A stretch of DNA of 64,000 nt from Campylobacterota bacterium (GTDB taxonomy: Bacteria; Babelota; Babeliae; Babelales; RVW-14). This document shows positions 1 through 8,211 of this stretch, one piece after another (position 1 is the stretch's first letter; each line of letters starts with the position of its first letter). Position numbers and translations under genes: made by a program. The stretch lies in contig JACKCO010000003.1 in assembly GCA_020633995.1 (NCBI GenBank), forward strand, positions 496,001-560,000. Reading direction: 5' to 3'. Below the pieces are notes generated by a model, which saw only the letters and a program-made list of their open reading frames with translations, was not told the DNA's origin and made no database searches.

Positions 1-732
1 GCGCATTAACGGCGTTTCTTGTTTTTGGTATTCATAGAGAGTCGTTATTTCTCTATAAGAAATTGAAAGCTTCGAATTTTCTTTAGTTGATGGGCTGAGC
101 ACTGACGCAAAACTACCAATAACTTCGTCAAGTGAACGCTGAGCATAATCCATGTCAGAGTTATTGCGTGCTGTAACACGCTTGACCAAGTCAGCAAGGG
201 GGCAATAAACAAACACCATAAATAAATCAATGTTTTGTTCTTTCATGAAGTTAATACACGCGTCCCATGTTTCTTGACTGCAGCAGTGGTCGAGTGTTGT
301 ATCAACAATCACATCATGGCCTTGATGTGCTAGCTTTACTATTTCTTCGTGCATTGCAATAGCATTAACCTGAAAGCGATTTTGTCCATGTTCGCGCATG
401 ACTCGCATGACATTATCGTGTGGGGGATCCTGTTTGATGAGAAAATTATGAACGGTGAGTGCAGATGCATGTGGCGAAGGGACCTCTCCACTAAAAAGAT
501 ATTTGTGTGCCTCTAAAAAATCTTGGATAAACTCTCTGTTATAGGATTTAATCCAAATTTCTTCATCAAATTTTTTGGTTATTGCGTGGGGGAAAAACTT
601 TTTGAGCGCTTCAACGCGAGCGCTTTTACCCGCGCTTGAGCTTCCATTAAAATAAATGACGACAGGTTTTGTTGTCAGCATACTCATGTAAAAAAATGCC
701 CCTGCAAAAAACAATTTTTTTATTTTTATCAT
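1..732 (-). CDS. P-loop kinase (chloramphenicol phosphotransferase/zeta-toxin-like) with N-terminal export signal, partial
   Basis: The reading frame is open from the ATG at 732 to the left edge (244 codons, no stop), so the C-terminus is missing. A Walker A motif GSSSAGKS lies at residues 30-37, and a segment DVIVDTTLD follows near the middle. This fits the chloramphenicol phosphotransferase/zeta-toxin group of small-molecule kinases, which phosphorylate a hydroxyl using ATP; the substrate cannot be read. Residues 1-18 (MIKIKKLFFAGAFFYMSM) look like a Sec signal peptide or membrane anchor, and an AGAGGAAC Shine-Dalgarno sits just before this ATG. Starts at 687 or 681 would give an ordinary cytosolic enzyme. 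The gene diverges from the secretion operon at 1046. Family assignment is fairly secure; export is inferred. Confidence 0.7.
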   Translation of the reverse strand, partial: MIKIKKLFFAGAFFYMSMLTTKPVVIYFNGSSSAGKSARVEALKKFFPHAITKKFDEEIWIKSYNREFIQDFLEAHKYLFSGEVPSPHASALTVHNFLIKQDPPHDNVMRVMREHGQNRFQVNAIAMHEEIVKLAHQGHDVIVDTTLDHCCSQETWDACINFMKEQNIDLFMVFVYCPLADLVKRVTARNNSDMDYAQRSLDEVIGSFASVLSPSTKENSKLSISYREITTLYEYQKQETPLMR

Positions 733-1045
733 TGTTTGTTCCTCTGATAAAAATGTGACACGGCAGATGAAACCAAAATTTCAATCAGTCTGTCTCACGT
801 TTGAGAAATTTGCAAATGTATTTTTTGTGCGTTGTGCGCTATAGTTACCAAGAGGTCTGTTGTTACGCGGTCACTAATAGTTTGCAGGTATGCAACGATA
901 CACAAAATTTTTTTATATAGTTTAACTTTGTGCCGATTAGTTGCATTTATCGTTGTAACATGATATTGATAGTGTCCTTACGTTTTTTCTTGACAGCAAA
1001 AGACATGAAAACGTAAGCTCGTAGACTATAAAGGATAAGAAAATT
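733..1045. other. Divergent intergenic region with a 10-bp inverted repeat
   Basis: This 313-base AT-rich spacer separates the minus-strand kinase gene from the plus-strand secretion operon. It must hold promoters for both, but I could not define a convincing -35/-10 pair. A perfect 10-bp inverted repeat (CTTACGTTTT at 977-986, AAAACGTAAG at 1008-1017) brackets a TTGACA at 990-995. The AAGGAT before the ATG at 1046 is the likely ribosome binding site of the first operon gene. Confidence 0.5.
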
Positions 1046-2212
1046 ATGACACAGCGACTATGGATTGTTAATAGCTCATTGCTGCTTTTATTTTTTCTTG
1101 TCTTGGTAGTAAGTGAGCTCTTACGCGTTGAACCTCCGCTTTGGCGTCAAGCAAAAGTTATTGTTGACGAAATTGAAGAGCAGGAGGAAATTGAAAGTGC
1201 GGTAAGTTGGGCAAAAATTTACCAAAACGATTTGTTTGACACATATGTCAAACAGCAATCCCAACCCGTCAAACAAAGCTTTGTGACGCCAATTCCAGAG
1301 CCCAAGCAGGCCCCCGTCACACCACCGCCTGAGCTTCCCAAGCAAGATTTTGTGCCAGCGCTTAACATAACGCTGAAGGGTATTATTGTTGCAGGCCAAG
1401 AAAAAGATAGTGTGGTTATGGTTGCAGACGAAAGTGGCAAAGAAACCATGTATCGCCTTGGTCAACGCATTAAAGATGGCCAGATCATAAAAGTTGCACA
1501 CAACCGTATTGTCCTGTTGCGCGCAAATGGACAGCAGGAGATATTTTTCTTGCGTAAAGATGATGCTGAGCAAGCAATGCCAAGCCCACAAAAATGGGAG
1601 CACATCATAAGAAAAGTTGATGATCAAAATTATGAAATTGATCCAACCTCATTTGCACAGGAAGTGCCAGAGGTGGGTAACTTTTTAGAACGCATGGGAG
1701 TCATTGGCATGGCCTATCAACAAGGTCAAGCAATTGGTATGCGTATTGGAACACTGGAGCAAAACTCACTTGGCCAACTGCTTGGCTTGCAAGCAAATGA
1801 TATTATCAAAGCGGTTAATCAACTTGATATTACCGATCTTAAAAATCGTATGACGGTGTATGACACCATCGTGCAATTGCCTGAAGGTGGCATTACGATT
1901 GTCGATATTGTGCGCGAAAACCAGCCACTCTCAAAGACATATAAGTTTGTCAAAATGGAGAAACCCAAGGCCCAATTGTTGTTTGGTGGTCCACCAGACC
2001 CTGCACAGGCGCCTGGTCAAGCACCAGGGCAAGAACAGGATCAAGGGCTTGGTAAACTCGCTATGAGTCCGCAACAAAAACGTGAAAAGAACATTCGTGA
2101 TTTTGAGCAGCGTCATAAGTCTGCCCAGCGACACAAGCAGTCAGTTACGGATATTCGCAAGCGCATTTTAGAAAATTTGCAATCTCGTGTGTATAACTCG
2201 AGATCACGATAA
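1046..2212 (+). CDS. Type II secretion GspC-like inner-membrane protein with PDZ domain
   Basis: GspC links the inner-membrane platform of a type II secretion system to the periplasmic part of the secretin. The 388-residue product has one N-terminal membrane segment (about residues 8-25), a Pro-rich linker (80-105), a beta-rich homology region (about 106-170, like GspC-HR/PilP) and a PDZ domain (about 218-300, with GLQANDIIKAVN). The tail is Gln/Arg/Lys-rich. It is the first gene of an operon: 12 bases separate it from the secretin, then the PilM/GspL-like and GspM/PilO-like genes follow. AAGGAT precedes the ATG. Domain order and context agree; only the choice between GspC and a PilP-type name is open. 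Confidence 0.85.
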   Translation: MTQRLWIVNSSLLLLFFLVLVVSELLRVEPPLWRQAKVIVDEIEEQEEIESAVSWAKIYQNDLFDTYVKQQSQPVKQSFVTPIPEPKQAPVTPPPELPKQDFVPALNITLKGIIVAGQEKDSVVMVADESGKETMYRLGQRIKDGQIIKVAHNRIVLLRANGQQEIFFLRKDDAEQAMPSPQKWEHIIRKVDDQNYEIDPTSFAQEVPEVGNFLERMGVIGMAYQQGQAIGMRIGTLEQNSLGQLLGLQANDIIKAVNQLDITDLKNRMTVYDTIVQLPEGGITIVDIVRENQPLSKTYKFVKMEKPKAQLLFGGPPDPAQAPGQAPGQEQDQGLGKLAMSPQQKREKNIRDFEQRHKSAQRHKQSVTDIRKRILENLQSRVYNSRSR

Positions 2213-2224
2213 GGTTAAGACGTT

Positions 2225-5200
2225 ATGATGCATGTAGTTGTTTTTTCTTGTTTAGTTGGTCTGCTTGCCAGCACTCACGCTATGGTAATACCGCCGCAGC
2301 CAGCACCAGCTATGCCGAGTGCAAGTGCTGCTACGGCACTATTGCCACCAGCAGCGCCAACGCCATCTCCAATACCTGCTATGCCTACAGCTTCACAGAC
2401 AGCTGCAGCGCCGCCTCCTGTTGCTCTTGGTCTTGATCCGTCAATGATGCAACCTCCAGTGGCACCGGCCGCTGGTGATCAATTTTCTCCAACATCATTA
2501 GGTCTTGATGCATCTGTGGCTCAACCGGCAGCTATGCCACTTGCAGGGCAGCAAGCAACAACAACAGTTGATATGAGTCAAGTTGCTCCAACTCAAAGCT
2601 TGGTTATTCCGTCGGTGCTTGAAGCGGAGGACCAGCAGGCTGTACAAGCACTTGAGCCGCTTGACGATCTTGCGTTTGATGAAGAGATGCCTCAGTCACC
2701 GTTTGCCAAGGAAAAAACGCCAGAAGAGCGAAAAGCCGAGAAGCAAAAAGCTCAGGTAGAAAAAGAAGAGGCTGAAAAAGCAAAAAAAGATATTTATCTC
2801 AATTTTGACAACACGGACCTGGTTAATTTTGTTAACTACATTGCTGAACTCAAAAAAATTAACATTATTCCAGAAAAAACAATGGAGGCATCAAAAATTT
2901 CGCTCAATATTCGTGAGCCTGTTGATGTTGAGGGTGCGTGGGACATTTTCATGACCGTACTTGAAATGTCGGGTTTTTCCATGGTCAAGATCGGCGACTT
3001 GTACAAGTTTGTGCCTAAAGATAAAAAGTTGACTGAACCTTTGCCTTCATATATCAACGTACCACTTGCAGCATTGCCAGACAACGACACAACTATTCGC
3101 TATGTTACGTTCCTTTCAAACTTGCAAGTAGGCGATATGCGTAGTTTGCTTGAGAGCATGCTTTCAACGCCGAGCGCTGTCATTGACCAGCGCGAGATGA
3201 ACGCATTTATCATTACTGATAAATCGCTTAACATCAAAGCAGCTATGAAGTTGATCAACGAGCTTGACCAAATGGGTCTGCCAGAAGAAGTCACCGTCAT
3301 GCGCCTCAAAACCGTTAACGCGGTCGATGCAAAAGAGTTGCTTGAAGCATTAATCAGAAAGCCAGATGGCAATCCATTAGCGCGCTTGCTTGGCAAAGTG
3401 TCTGAGGGAACGACCGAATATTTTTCACCAACAACGCGCATTGTTGGTGAAGAGCGTACTAACTCACTGATCTTAATGGGTAACAGCAAAGATATTAAAA
3501 AAATTACTGATTTTATTACCAACGAAATTGACAAAGAAATTAAAGAAGTTGAGTCTCCGTTGCACATTTATCCGCTCCAGCATGTGAGTGCTTCGCACGT
3601 AGCGCAGATTTTGCAATCAGTTACCAAGTCACCGCCAGGTAGTCCTGCTGGTAAGTATGGTTCAATTCGTGGTGGGGTGAAGTACTTTAAACAGATGACC
3701 TTTGACGTAGACGAAGATGGCAACAAACTTATTGTATATGCCTCAGACAAGCAAGACTGGAAGCTGCTGAAAAAGACGATTCAAGACCTTGACAAGCCGC
3801 AGCCCCAAGTTGCGATTGAAACATTGTTTGTCACCGTTGATATCAATGACAACAAACAACTTGGTGGTATGCTTAGAAACAAAAAACATCAGCAAATTGG
3901 CCGCAACATTGATGCACAAACAATACCACTTACAGGTGTTCCGACGCTTGAGTCTGCTGGAAGTGACCCAGTTAGCTTGTTGGGTAATTTAATTGATCAA
4001 GTGGTTGGTGCAAAAGGTGTCACCTCAATGACGTTTGGCAAAGTTGGTGACATTTGGGGTGTGCTGCGTTTGCTGCGTGAACACACCAACACCTCAGTGC
4101 TGTCACAGCCATTTATTACCACGGCAAATAAAACTGAGGCAACCATCACCGTTGGTGAAACACGTCGAATCTTGGAAGAAGAAGCAGAAGGTCGTACTGG
4201 TTTTATCAGTAAACAAGCAGCAACCTCCATTCGAGTAACGCCACAAATCAATCTTGATGGTATTATTCGTATGGATATTCAAGCAAACATCAAAGACTTT
4301 TCCGACATTGGTCCTGTTGGCGATACAACTGACAAAGAAATTAAAACAAACGTTACTGTTGCTGATGGCCAGGTGCTCGTACTTGGTGGTTTTGTTAAAA
4401 GCCGTGTCAGCGACGAACTTCAAAAGACACCAGTGTTTGGTGATATTCCTGTTTTAGGCTGGTTTTTTAAACAAAAAAAACGTACGACATTCAAGCAATA
4501 CCTGTTCTTTTTCTTGTCACCAACGATTGTCAAGCCTCGTCAAACGCCAGGCATGAACCTGTACACCAAGATGAAGTTGCATCAAGCGACTGAGGATGTT
4601 GAAGAGGCCATTGAGACAAAAGATACGATTGATCCAATCCACAACTGGTATTTCAATCCTACAAAGGAACAGTACTCACACAAGGTTATTGACTTTGCAA
4701 ATGCGCGTTACCAGCCAACGGTTGTTGACATTAAAAATGATCCGTTCTATCGAGCACAAGTTGGTGATACTGCTCGTGATGAAGCCTACGATCTGCAACT
4801 GCAAGCGTATGCAAATCAACAAAGTGGTCGTGTGCCGCAAGCAATAGACACTGAGTTTGCACCGTCTGCTCATCAGCCTCGCTTGGATGTTGAGCCAGTG
4901 CCAGAGCCAACTGGGTTTGCTTCATACGAAAAAGAATACAGCGCTAAGCACAGTGTTGCCCCAACATTGCCAGATGCCCAGCCAACTAAAAAAGTTGATA
5001 AGAAAAAGAAAAAACGCAAAGTTGTTCTGCCAAAAGCTGATGCACCGGTAGCACCTGCGCCAAAACCAGTTGAAGAAAAAAAGAAAAAAGCAGAGCCGAT
5101 GCCAGAGCCAGGGCCGGTATTTGTTCCGCGCACAACAAAAATAGCTGATGACTTTGAAGAACAAATTGCGCATGTAGCCCAGCAGCGTCGGCCAAGCAGG

Positions 5201-5581
5201 CAGGAGCAGCGTGCGCAGCTTAAAAAATTACTCGGTGGCAGTGTGCAGCAAAGTGATGAGTCTCCAGACACGCAGCAGGAGCCGAGTCAAGATCCACTTG
5301 CAAACAAGCGCAAAGCGCTCAGGCAAATGTTAGGTGAACAAAGCCCTGCCCAGACCACTGTGCAAGAGCAGGAAGAGTCAAACCGACTTGGCTTGGGTCG
5401 GGGGCGTAAAAGTTTGCGTGAGTTTTTATCGGCTGATCGAACAAAAAAGCCGTCTCGCTCAAGCGAGCCAGAAGTAAACACGCTACGTCGTAACAGGCTT
5501 AAGGAATTTTTATCAAAAAACCCGGTCCTTGCCCGTAAGCAAGATGGTGATGCCAGCCAAGGTGAAAGGGTGAGCGCATGA
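2225..5581 (+). CDS. gspD: Secretin 1 (GspD/PilQ family) with long N- and C-terminal extensions
   Basis: This is the outer-membrane channel of a type II secretion/type IV pilus-like system. The 1118 residues run: signal peptide (1-19), a Pro/Ala-rich linker (about 20-130), a Lys/Glu helix (160-188), N0 domain (about 189-266), N1 (about 291-350), N2 and N3 repeats, then the secretin barrel core. The core carries the family signature ADGQVLVLGG near residue 712 and FGDIPVLGWFF, ending at SPTIVKPR near 775. About 340 further residues are Lys/Pro/Gln-rich and look disordered. GspD proteins are usually 650-750 residues with N0 directly after the signal peptide, so both extensions are unusual. The stop overlaps the next start (ATGA at 5578-5581). 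Confidence 0.93.
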   Translation: MMHVVVFSCLVGLLASTHAMVIPPQPAPAMPSASAATALLPPAAPTPSPIPAMPTASQTAAAPPPVALGLDPSMMQPPVAPAAGDQFSPTSLGLDASVAQPAAMPLAGQQATTTVDMSQVAPTQSLVIPSVLEAEDQQAVQALEPLDDLAFDEEMPQSPFAKEKTPEERKAEKQKAQVEKEEAEKAKKDIYLNFDNTDLVNFVNYIAELKKINIIPEKTMEASKISLNIREPVDVEGAWDIFMTVLEMSGFSMVKIGDLYKFVPKDKKLTEPLPSYINVPLAALPDNDTTIRYVTFLSNLQVGDMRSLLESMLSTPSAVIDQREMNAFIITDKSLNIKAAMKLINELDQMGLPEEVTVMRLKTVNAVDAKELLEALIRKPDGNPLARLLGKVSEGTTEYFSPTTRIVGEERTNSLILMGNSKDIKKITDFITNEIDKEIKEVESPLHIYPLQHVSASHVAQILQSVTKSPPGSPAGKYGSIRGGVKYFKQMTFDVDEDGNKLIVYASDKQDWKLLKKTIQDLDKPQPQVAIETLFVTVDINDNKQLGGMLRNKKHQQIGRNIDAQTIPLTGVPTLESAGSDPVSLLGNLIDQVVGAKGVTSMTFGKVGDIWGVLRLLREHTNTSVLSQPFITTANKTEATITVGETRRILEEEAEGRTGFISKQAATSIRVTPQINLDGIIRMDIQANIKDFSDIGPVGDTTDKEIKTNVTVADGQVLVLGGFVKSRVSDELQKTPVFGDIPVLGWFFKQKKRTTFKQYLFFFLSPTIVKPRQTPGMNLYTKMKLHQATEDVEEAIETKDTIDPIHNWYFNPTKEQYSHKVIDFANARYQPTVVDIKNDPFYRAQVGDTARDEAYDLQLQAYANQQSGRVPQAIDTEFAPSAHQPRLDVEPVPEPTGFASYEKEYSAKHSVAPTLPDAQPTKKVDKKKKKRKVVLPKADAPVAPAPKPVEEKKKKAEPMPEPGPVFVPRTTKIADDFEEQIAHVAQQRRPSRQEQRAQLKKLLGGSVQQSDESPDTQQEPSQDPLANKRKALRQMLGEQSPAQTTVQEQEESNRLGLGRGRKSLREFLSADRTKKPSRSSEPEVNTLRRNRLKEFLSKNPVLARKQDGDASQGERVSA

Positions 5582-7260
5582 TTAAAGAGATTTTTTTTCC
5601 AGAATATTATGGGAAAAAGCGCTACATCTCAAAAACTATACTCAGCCTTGCAGTAACACAAGACCAAGTGTTTGCAGCACAGGTATATGCCAAGTCAAAA
5701 CACAGTCAGGTACAAAAACTTTTGACGCAAACTATTGAGCAAAACCAAGATGTGTCAGAAAAAAAACGTACTGTCACAGCGCTTAAAAAAATCATAGAGC
5801 AGGTGACGCTTAAAGATATTGATCAAATTCGTATTGCGCTTCCTTCATCAATGGTAATTTTTAAGGAGTTGCAGTTTCCGTTTGTTGATCGTGAAAAAAT
5901 TCGCCTGGTACTGCGTTATGAAGTCGAATCAATGTTGCCATTTGATATTGACCAGGCAGTTATAGATTTTATTGTGACCGACGAAAACAAAGAGCAAAAC
6001 TCAGCAAGCGTACTGGTTGCGGTTGCTCAGCGCGAGGACTTAGACGAAGTGCTTGCTCTGTATCACGATGCAGACATAGATCCTGACGTGGTCACCATAG
6101 ACCTGTTTGCTTTTTACAGTTTGTATCACCAAATACCAGAGTATGCTGATATCGCAAAAGGAAGTGCGTTGGTTGATGTTGGTATGCACTCAACGCGTGT
6201 TGCGTTTTTACAAAATGGTAAAATTCGCCTGACTCGTTACATCCAACGTGGCCTTGCAACCGTTGCCCAGCATGTCAGCAAAGATGCTGATATTTCAGTA
6301 GCCCAAGTACTTTCCCAGCTTAAAAACAACAGTTTTCCTGTTGCTGGGCAAGACTCATACGCACGAGCTGTGCACAAACATTTTATCAACTTTTTCAATG
6401 AGATTCAGTTTACGCTTAACTCATTTAGCCTCAAGCTTAACTTTTACGAAGGCGTAAACATGATTTTGTTTTTGGGCAAAGCCTATGAGATGAAAAATGT
6501 TATTCCCTTCGCAGCAGACACGCTACAGATAACTTGTCAGCTTTTTGATTGGCAGCGTATTTTTCAAACCAAGGCAGTAAAAAATAAAACAAAAATGTCA
6601 TTTACGCAGGGTATCGACTATAGTCTTGCGCTTGGCAGCGCACTTAGCACGCCTAACCTCGCAGACTTTAACTTGCGCCGTGATAATGTTTCAGCACGTA
6701 CGCGCAGGCTCATTGCAAAGCGTGCGATCAGCGTTGCCCTGCTCAGCATACTCATTGTCTGTGTGGTGGGTGCAAAAGGTTTTTTACAAGTTTCATATGT
6801 TGCAGACCGTGCTCAAGCAATTGAGCGTCGAGAATTTGCACGAATTAAAGCGGCACAAGTTTTTTCTCGCGGCAAGTTTCCAAAAAAGCCGACTCTTGCA
6901 AAGGTTGTCAAAGAGGCTGAACGTGTAGTTAACCAAAAAGTTGATTTATGGGCACCGTTTGCCAAAGAGCGTATGCGTCCGTTGACTATGTTGCTCGAGC
7001 TTACACGTGTCATTGATAAAAAAACTTTCGATGTTACTGTCACGCGTGTTACTATCAACAGCGATGAAGGAGTCACCAAAGGTGAGGTAGAAGGTTATTT
7101 TCGCTCTAAGACGGGTAGTGCACATTTTACTCATTTTGCAGAACTTGAAACACGCTTTAAAGATTCCCCGTTTGTACGTCTGACCGAGCAGATTAATGCA
7201 GTGCCAGCGGAAGAAAAAGGTGTATTGTTCACCGTCAATGTCAAGCAAAAGGAGGTGTAA
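5578..7260 (+). CDS. PilM/GspL-like actin-fold protein fused to a transmembrane/periplasmic domain
   Basis: The product (560 residues) has an N-terminal actin-like region (about 20-345) with PilM/GspL features: LRYEVESMLPFDIDQAVIDF, then an ATPase-fold segment SALVDVGMHSTRVAFL. One membrane helix follows (about 381-400) and then a periplasmic part of about 155 residues. In type IV pili, PilM (cytosolic) and PilN (membrane) are separate; in type II secretion, GspL carries both in one chain. This architecture is therefore GspL-like in layout while the cytosolic sequence reads like PilM. Its role would be to couple the assembly ATPase to the inner-membrane platform. The start overlaps the secretin stop by 4 bases, which implies translational coupling. 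Confidence 0.85.
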   Translation: MIKEIFFPEYYGKKRYISKTILSLAVTQDQVFAAQVYAKSKHSQVQKLLTQTIEQNQDVSEKKRTVTALKKIIEQVTLKDIDQIRIALPSSMVIFKELQFPFVDREKIRLVLRYEVESMLPFDIDQAVIDFIVTDENKEQNSASVLVAVAQREDLDEVLALYHDADIDPDVVTIDLFAFYSLYHQIPEYADIAKGSALVDVGMHSTRVAFLQNGKIRLTRYIQRGLATVAQHVSKDADISVAQVLSQLKNNSFPVAGQDSYARAVHKHFINFFNEIQFTLNSFSLKLNFYEGVNMILFLGKAYEMKNVIPFAADTLQITCQLFDWQRIFQTKAVKNKTKMSFTQGIDYSLALGSALSTPNLADFNLRRDNVSARTRRLIAKRAISVALLSILIVCVVGAKGFLQVSYVADRAQAIERREFARIKAAQVFSRGKFPKKPTLAKVVKEAERVVNQKVDLWAPFAKERMRPLTMLLELTRVIDKKTFDVTVTRVTINSDEGVTKGEVEGYFRSKTGSAHFTHFAELETRFKDSPFVRLTEQINAVPAEEKGVLFTVNVKQKEV

Positions 7261-7264
7261 CATC

Positions 7265-7816
7265 ATGACAGACTATGTAGGAAAAATTCTCGAGCGTATG
7301 CAAGCGCTTACCTCAAAACAGGCACAGCAAATATTTTTTGTATGGCTGGCGATCATTATTTCATGCTGCGCAACAATTGTGTACACCGTGCATAAAAAAA
7401 GTAATGCCTATGTTGAACAGATCAAACAGTCTCAACTGCTGACTAAAAAAGTTGCCCAGATTTTGGCACAAAATGAACGTATGAGTAAAGAAGAAGAGCG
7501 TCTTCGTCGGCTACTTGATCAAAATCAAGGCTTTACGATTAAAAGTTTTTTTGAGCAGTTTGTGCAGCAACAGGGCATCGCCCCAGACCCAGGATGGGAT
7601 GCGCGAGCACAAAATGTTAATGATCAGTTTGATGAAGTACTGCTGCGCGCGACATTTCGCAACATGACAATGGAAAAGTTAGTAACCGTGCTTGACACCA
7701 TTGACAAAAATCCGATCGTGTATGTGCATGAGGTGTCAATGCGTCGGGCCGAAAATAAAACCATGGTTGTTGATTTAACCCTGGCTACGAAAAGATATAA
7801 GACAACGTTAGAGTAA
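7265..7816 (+). CDS. GspM/PilO-like inner-membrane platform protein
   Basis: A 183-residue bitopic protein: short cytosolic start, one membrane helix at about residues 21-39 (FFVWLAIIISCCATIVYTV), a coiled coil (about 45-85), then a small alpha/beta domain. This is the layout of GspM and PilO, which dimerise with GspL/PilN in the inner membrane. The ATG at 7265 is chosen because AGGAGGT at 7250-7256 sits 8 bases upstream; an in-frame ATG at 7196 lies inside the previous gene and lacks this site. It lies 4 bases after the PilM/GspL-like gene and closes the tight part of the operon. The sequence itself is too divergent to choose between GspM and PilO. Confidence 0.75.
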   Translation: MTDYVGKILERMQALTSKQAQQIFFVWLAIIISCCATIVYTVHKKSNAYVEQIKQSQLLTKKVAQILAQNERMSKEEERLRRLLDQNQGFTIKSFFEQFVQQQGIAPDPGWDARAQNVNDQFDEVLLRATFRNMTMEKLVTVLDTIDKNPIVYVHEVSMRRAENKTMVVDLTLATKRYKTTLE

Positions 7817-7898
7817 GGATTTAGATTTCGGCTTGTAGGCCATTTCCATCCAAAGTGATACAAAAGTAGTTGTAAGGAGACGAATTGTTACACATCGT

Positions 7899-7932
7899 CT
7901 GGATCCCCGACCGAGCCGGGGACGACCCAAGG
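7899..7932. repeat. Palindromic intergenic repeat, copy 1
   Basis: Contains GGATCCCCGACCGAGCCGGG followed by GACGACCC, an imperfect palindrome of the family built on GTCATCCCCGG...GATCGGGGATCTAGA seen many times in this window. It is inverted relative to the copies at 8049 and 8155. A decayed piece (AGGCCGGAATGACGAG) lies at 7991-8006. Confidence 0.75.
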
Positions 7933-8048
7933 GGAATGTGTGTCTCACTAAAAAAACTATTTTAGAACACTTTGGACAGTAGTGCTCGTAGGCCGGAATG
8001 ACGAGTAGTGAGTGTGTACGAGTTGGTAAGTGAATCTGTACTGCAGAT

Positions 8049-8080
8049 GGTCATCCCCGACGCTGATCGGGGATCTAGAA
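8049..8080. repeat. Palindromic intergenic repeat, copy 2
   Basis: GGTCATCCCCGACGCTGATC followed by GGGGATCTAGAA. The CCCCGA/TCGGGG arms form a hairpin. Same family as the copies at 8155, 22252 and 22395. Confidence 0.8.
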
Positions 8081-8154
8081 AATTGATATTCATCGTTAGA
8101 GTAACGGTAGGCAAAAAGCGTAGCGAATTAATAAGGTAAGAATATGCCCAAGAT

Positions 8155-8186
8155 CGTCATCCCCGGCTTGATCGGGGATCTAGAAC
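8155..8186. repeat. Palindromic intergenic repeat, copy 3
   Basis: CGTCATCCCCGGCTTGATCG followed by GGGATCTAGAAC, nearly identical to the copies at 22252-22283 and 22395-22427. It ends about 25 bases before the second secretin gene, so it lies in that gene's leader. Confidence 0.8.
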
Positions 8187-8211
8187 TTGGTTTTTCATTT
8201 AAGTGATTGGT

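Noticed and set aside
7899..8186. CRISPR array
   Set aside because: Copies are few, irregularly spaced, in both orientations and palindromic across the whole unit; there are no regular spacers and no cas genes in the window.
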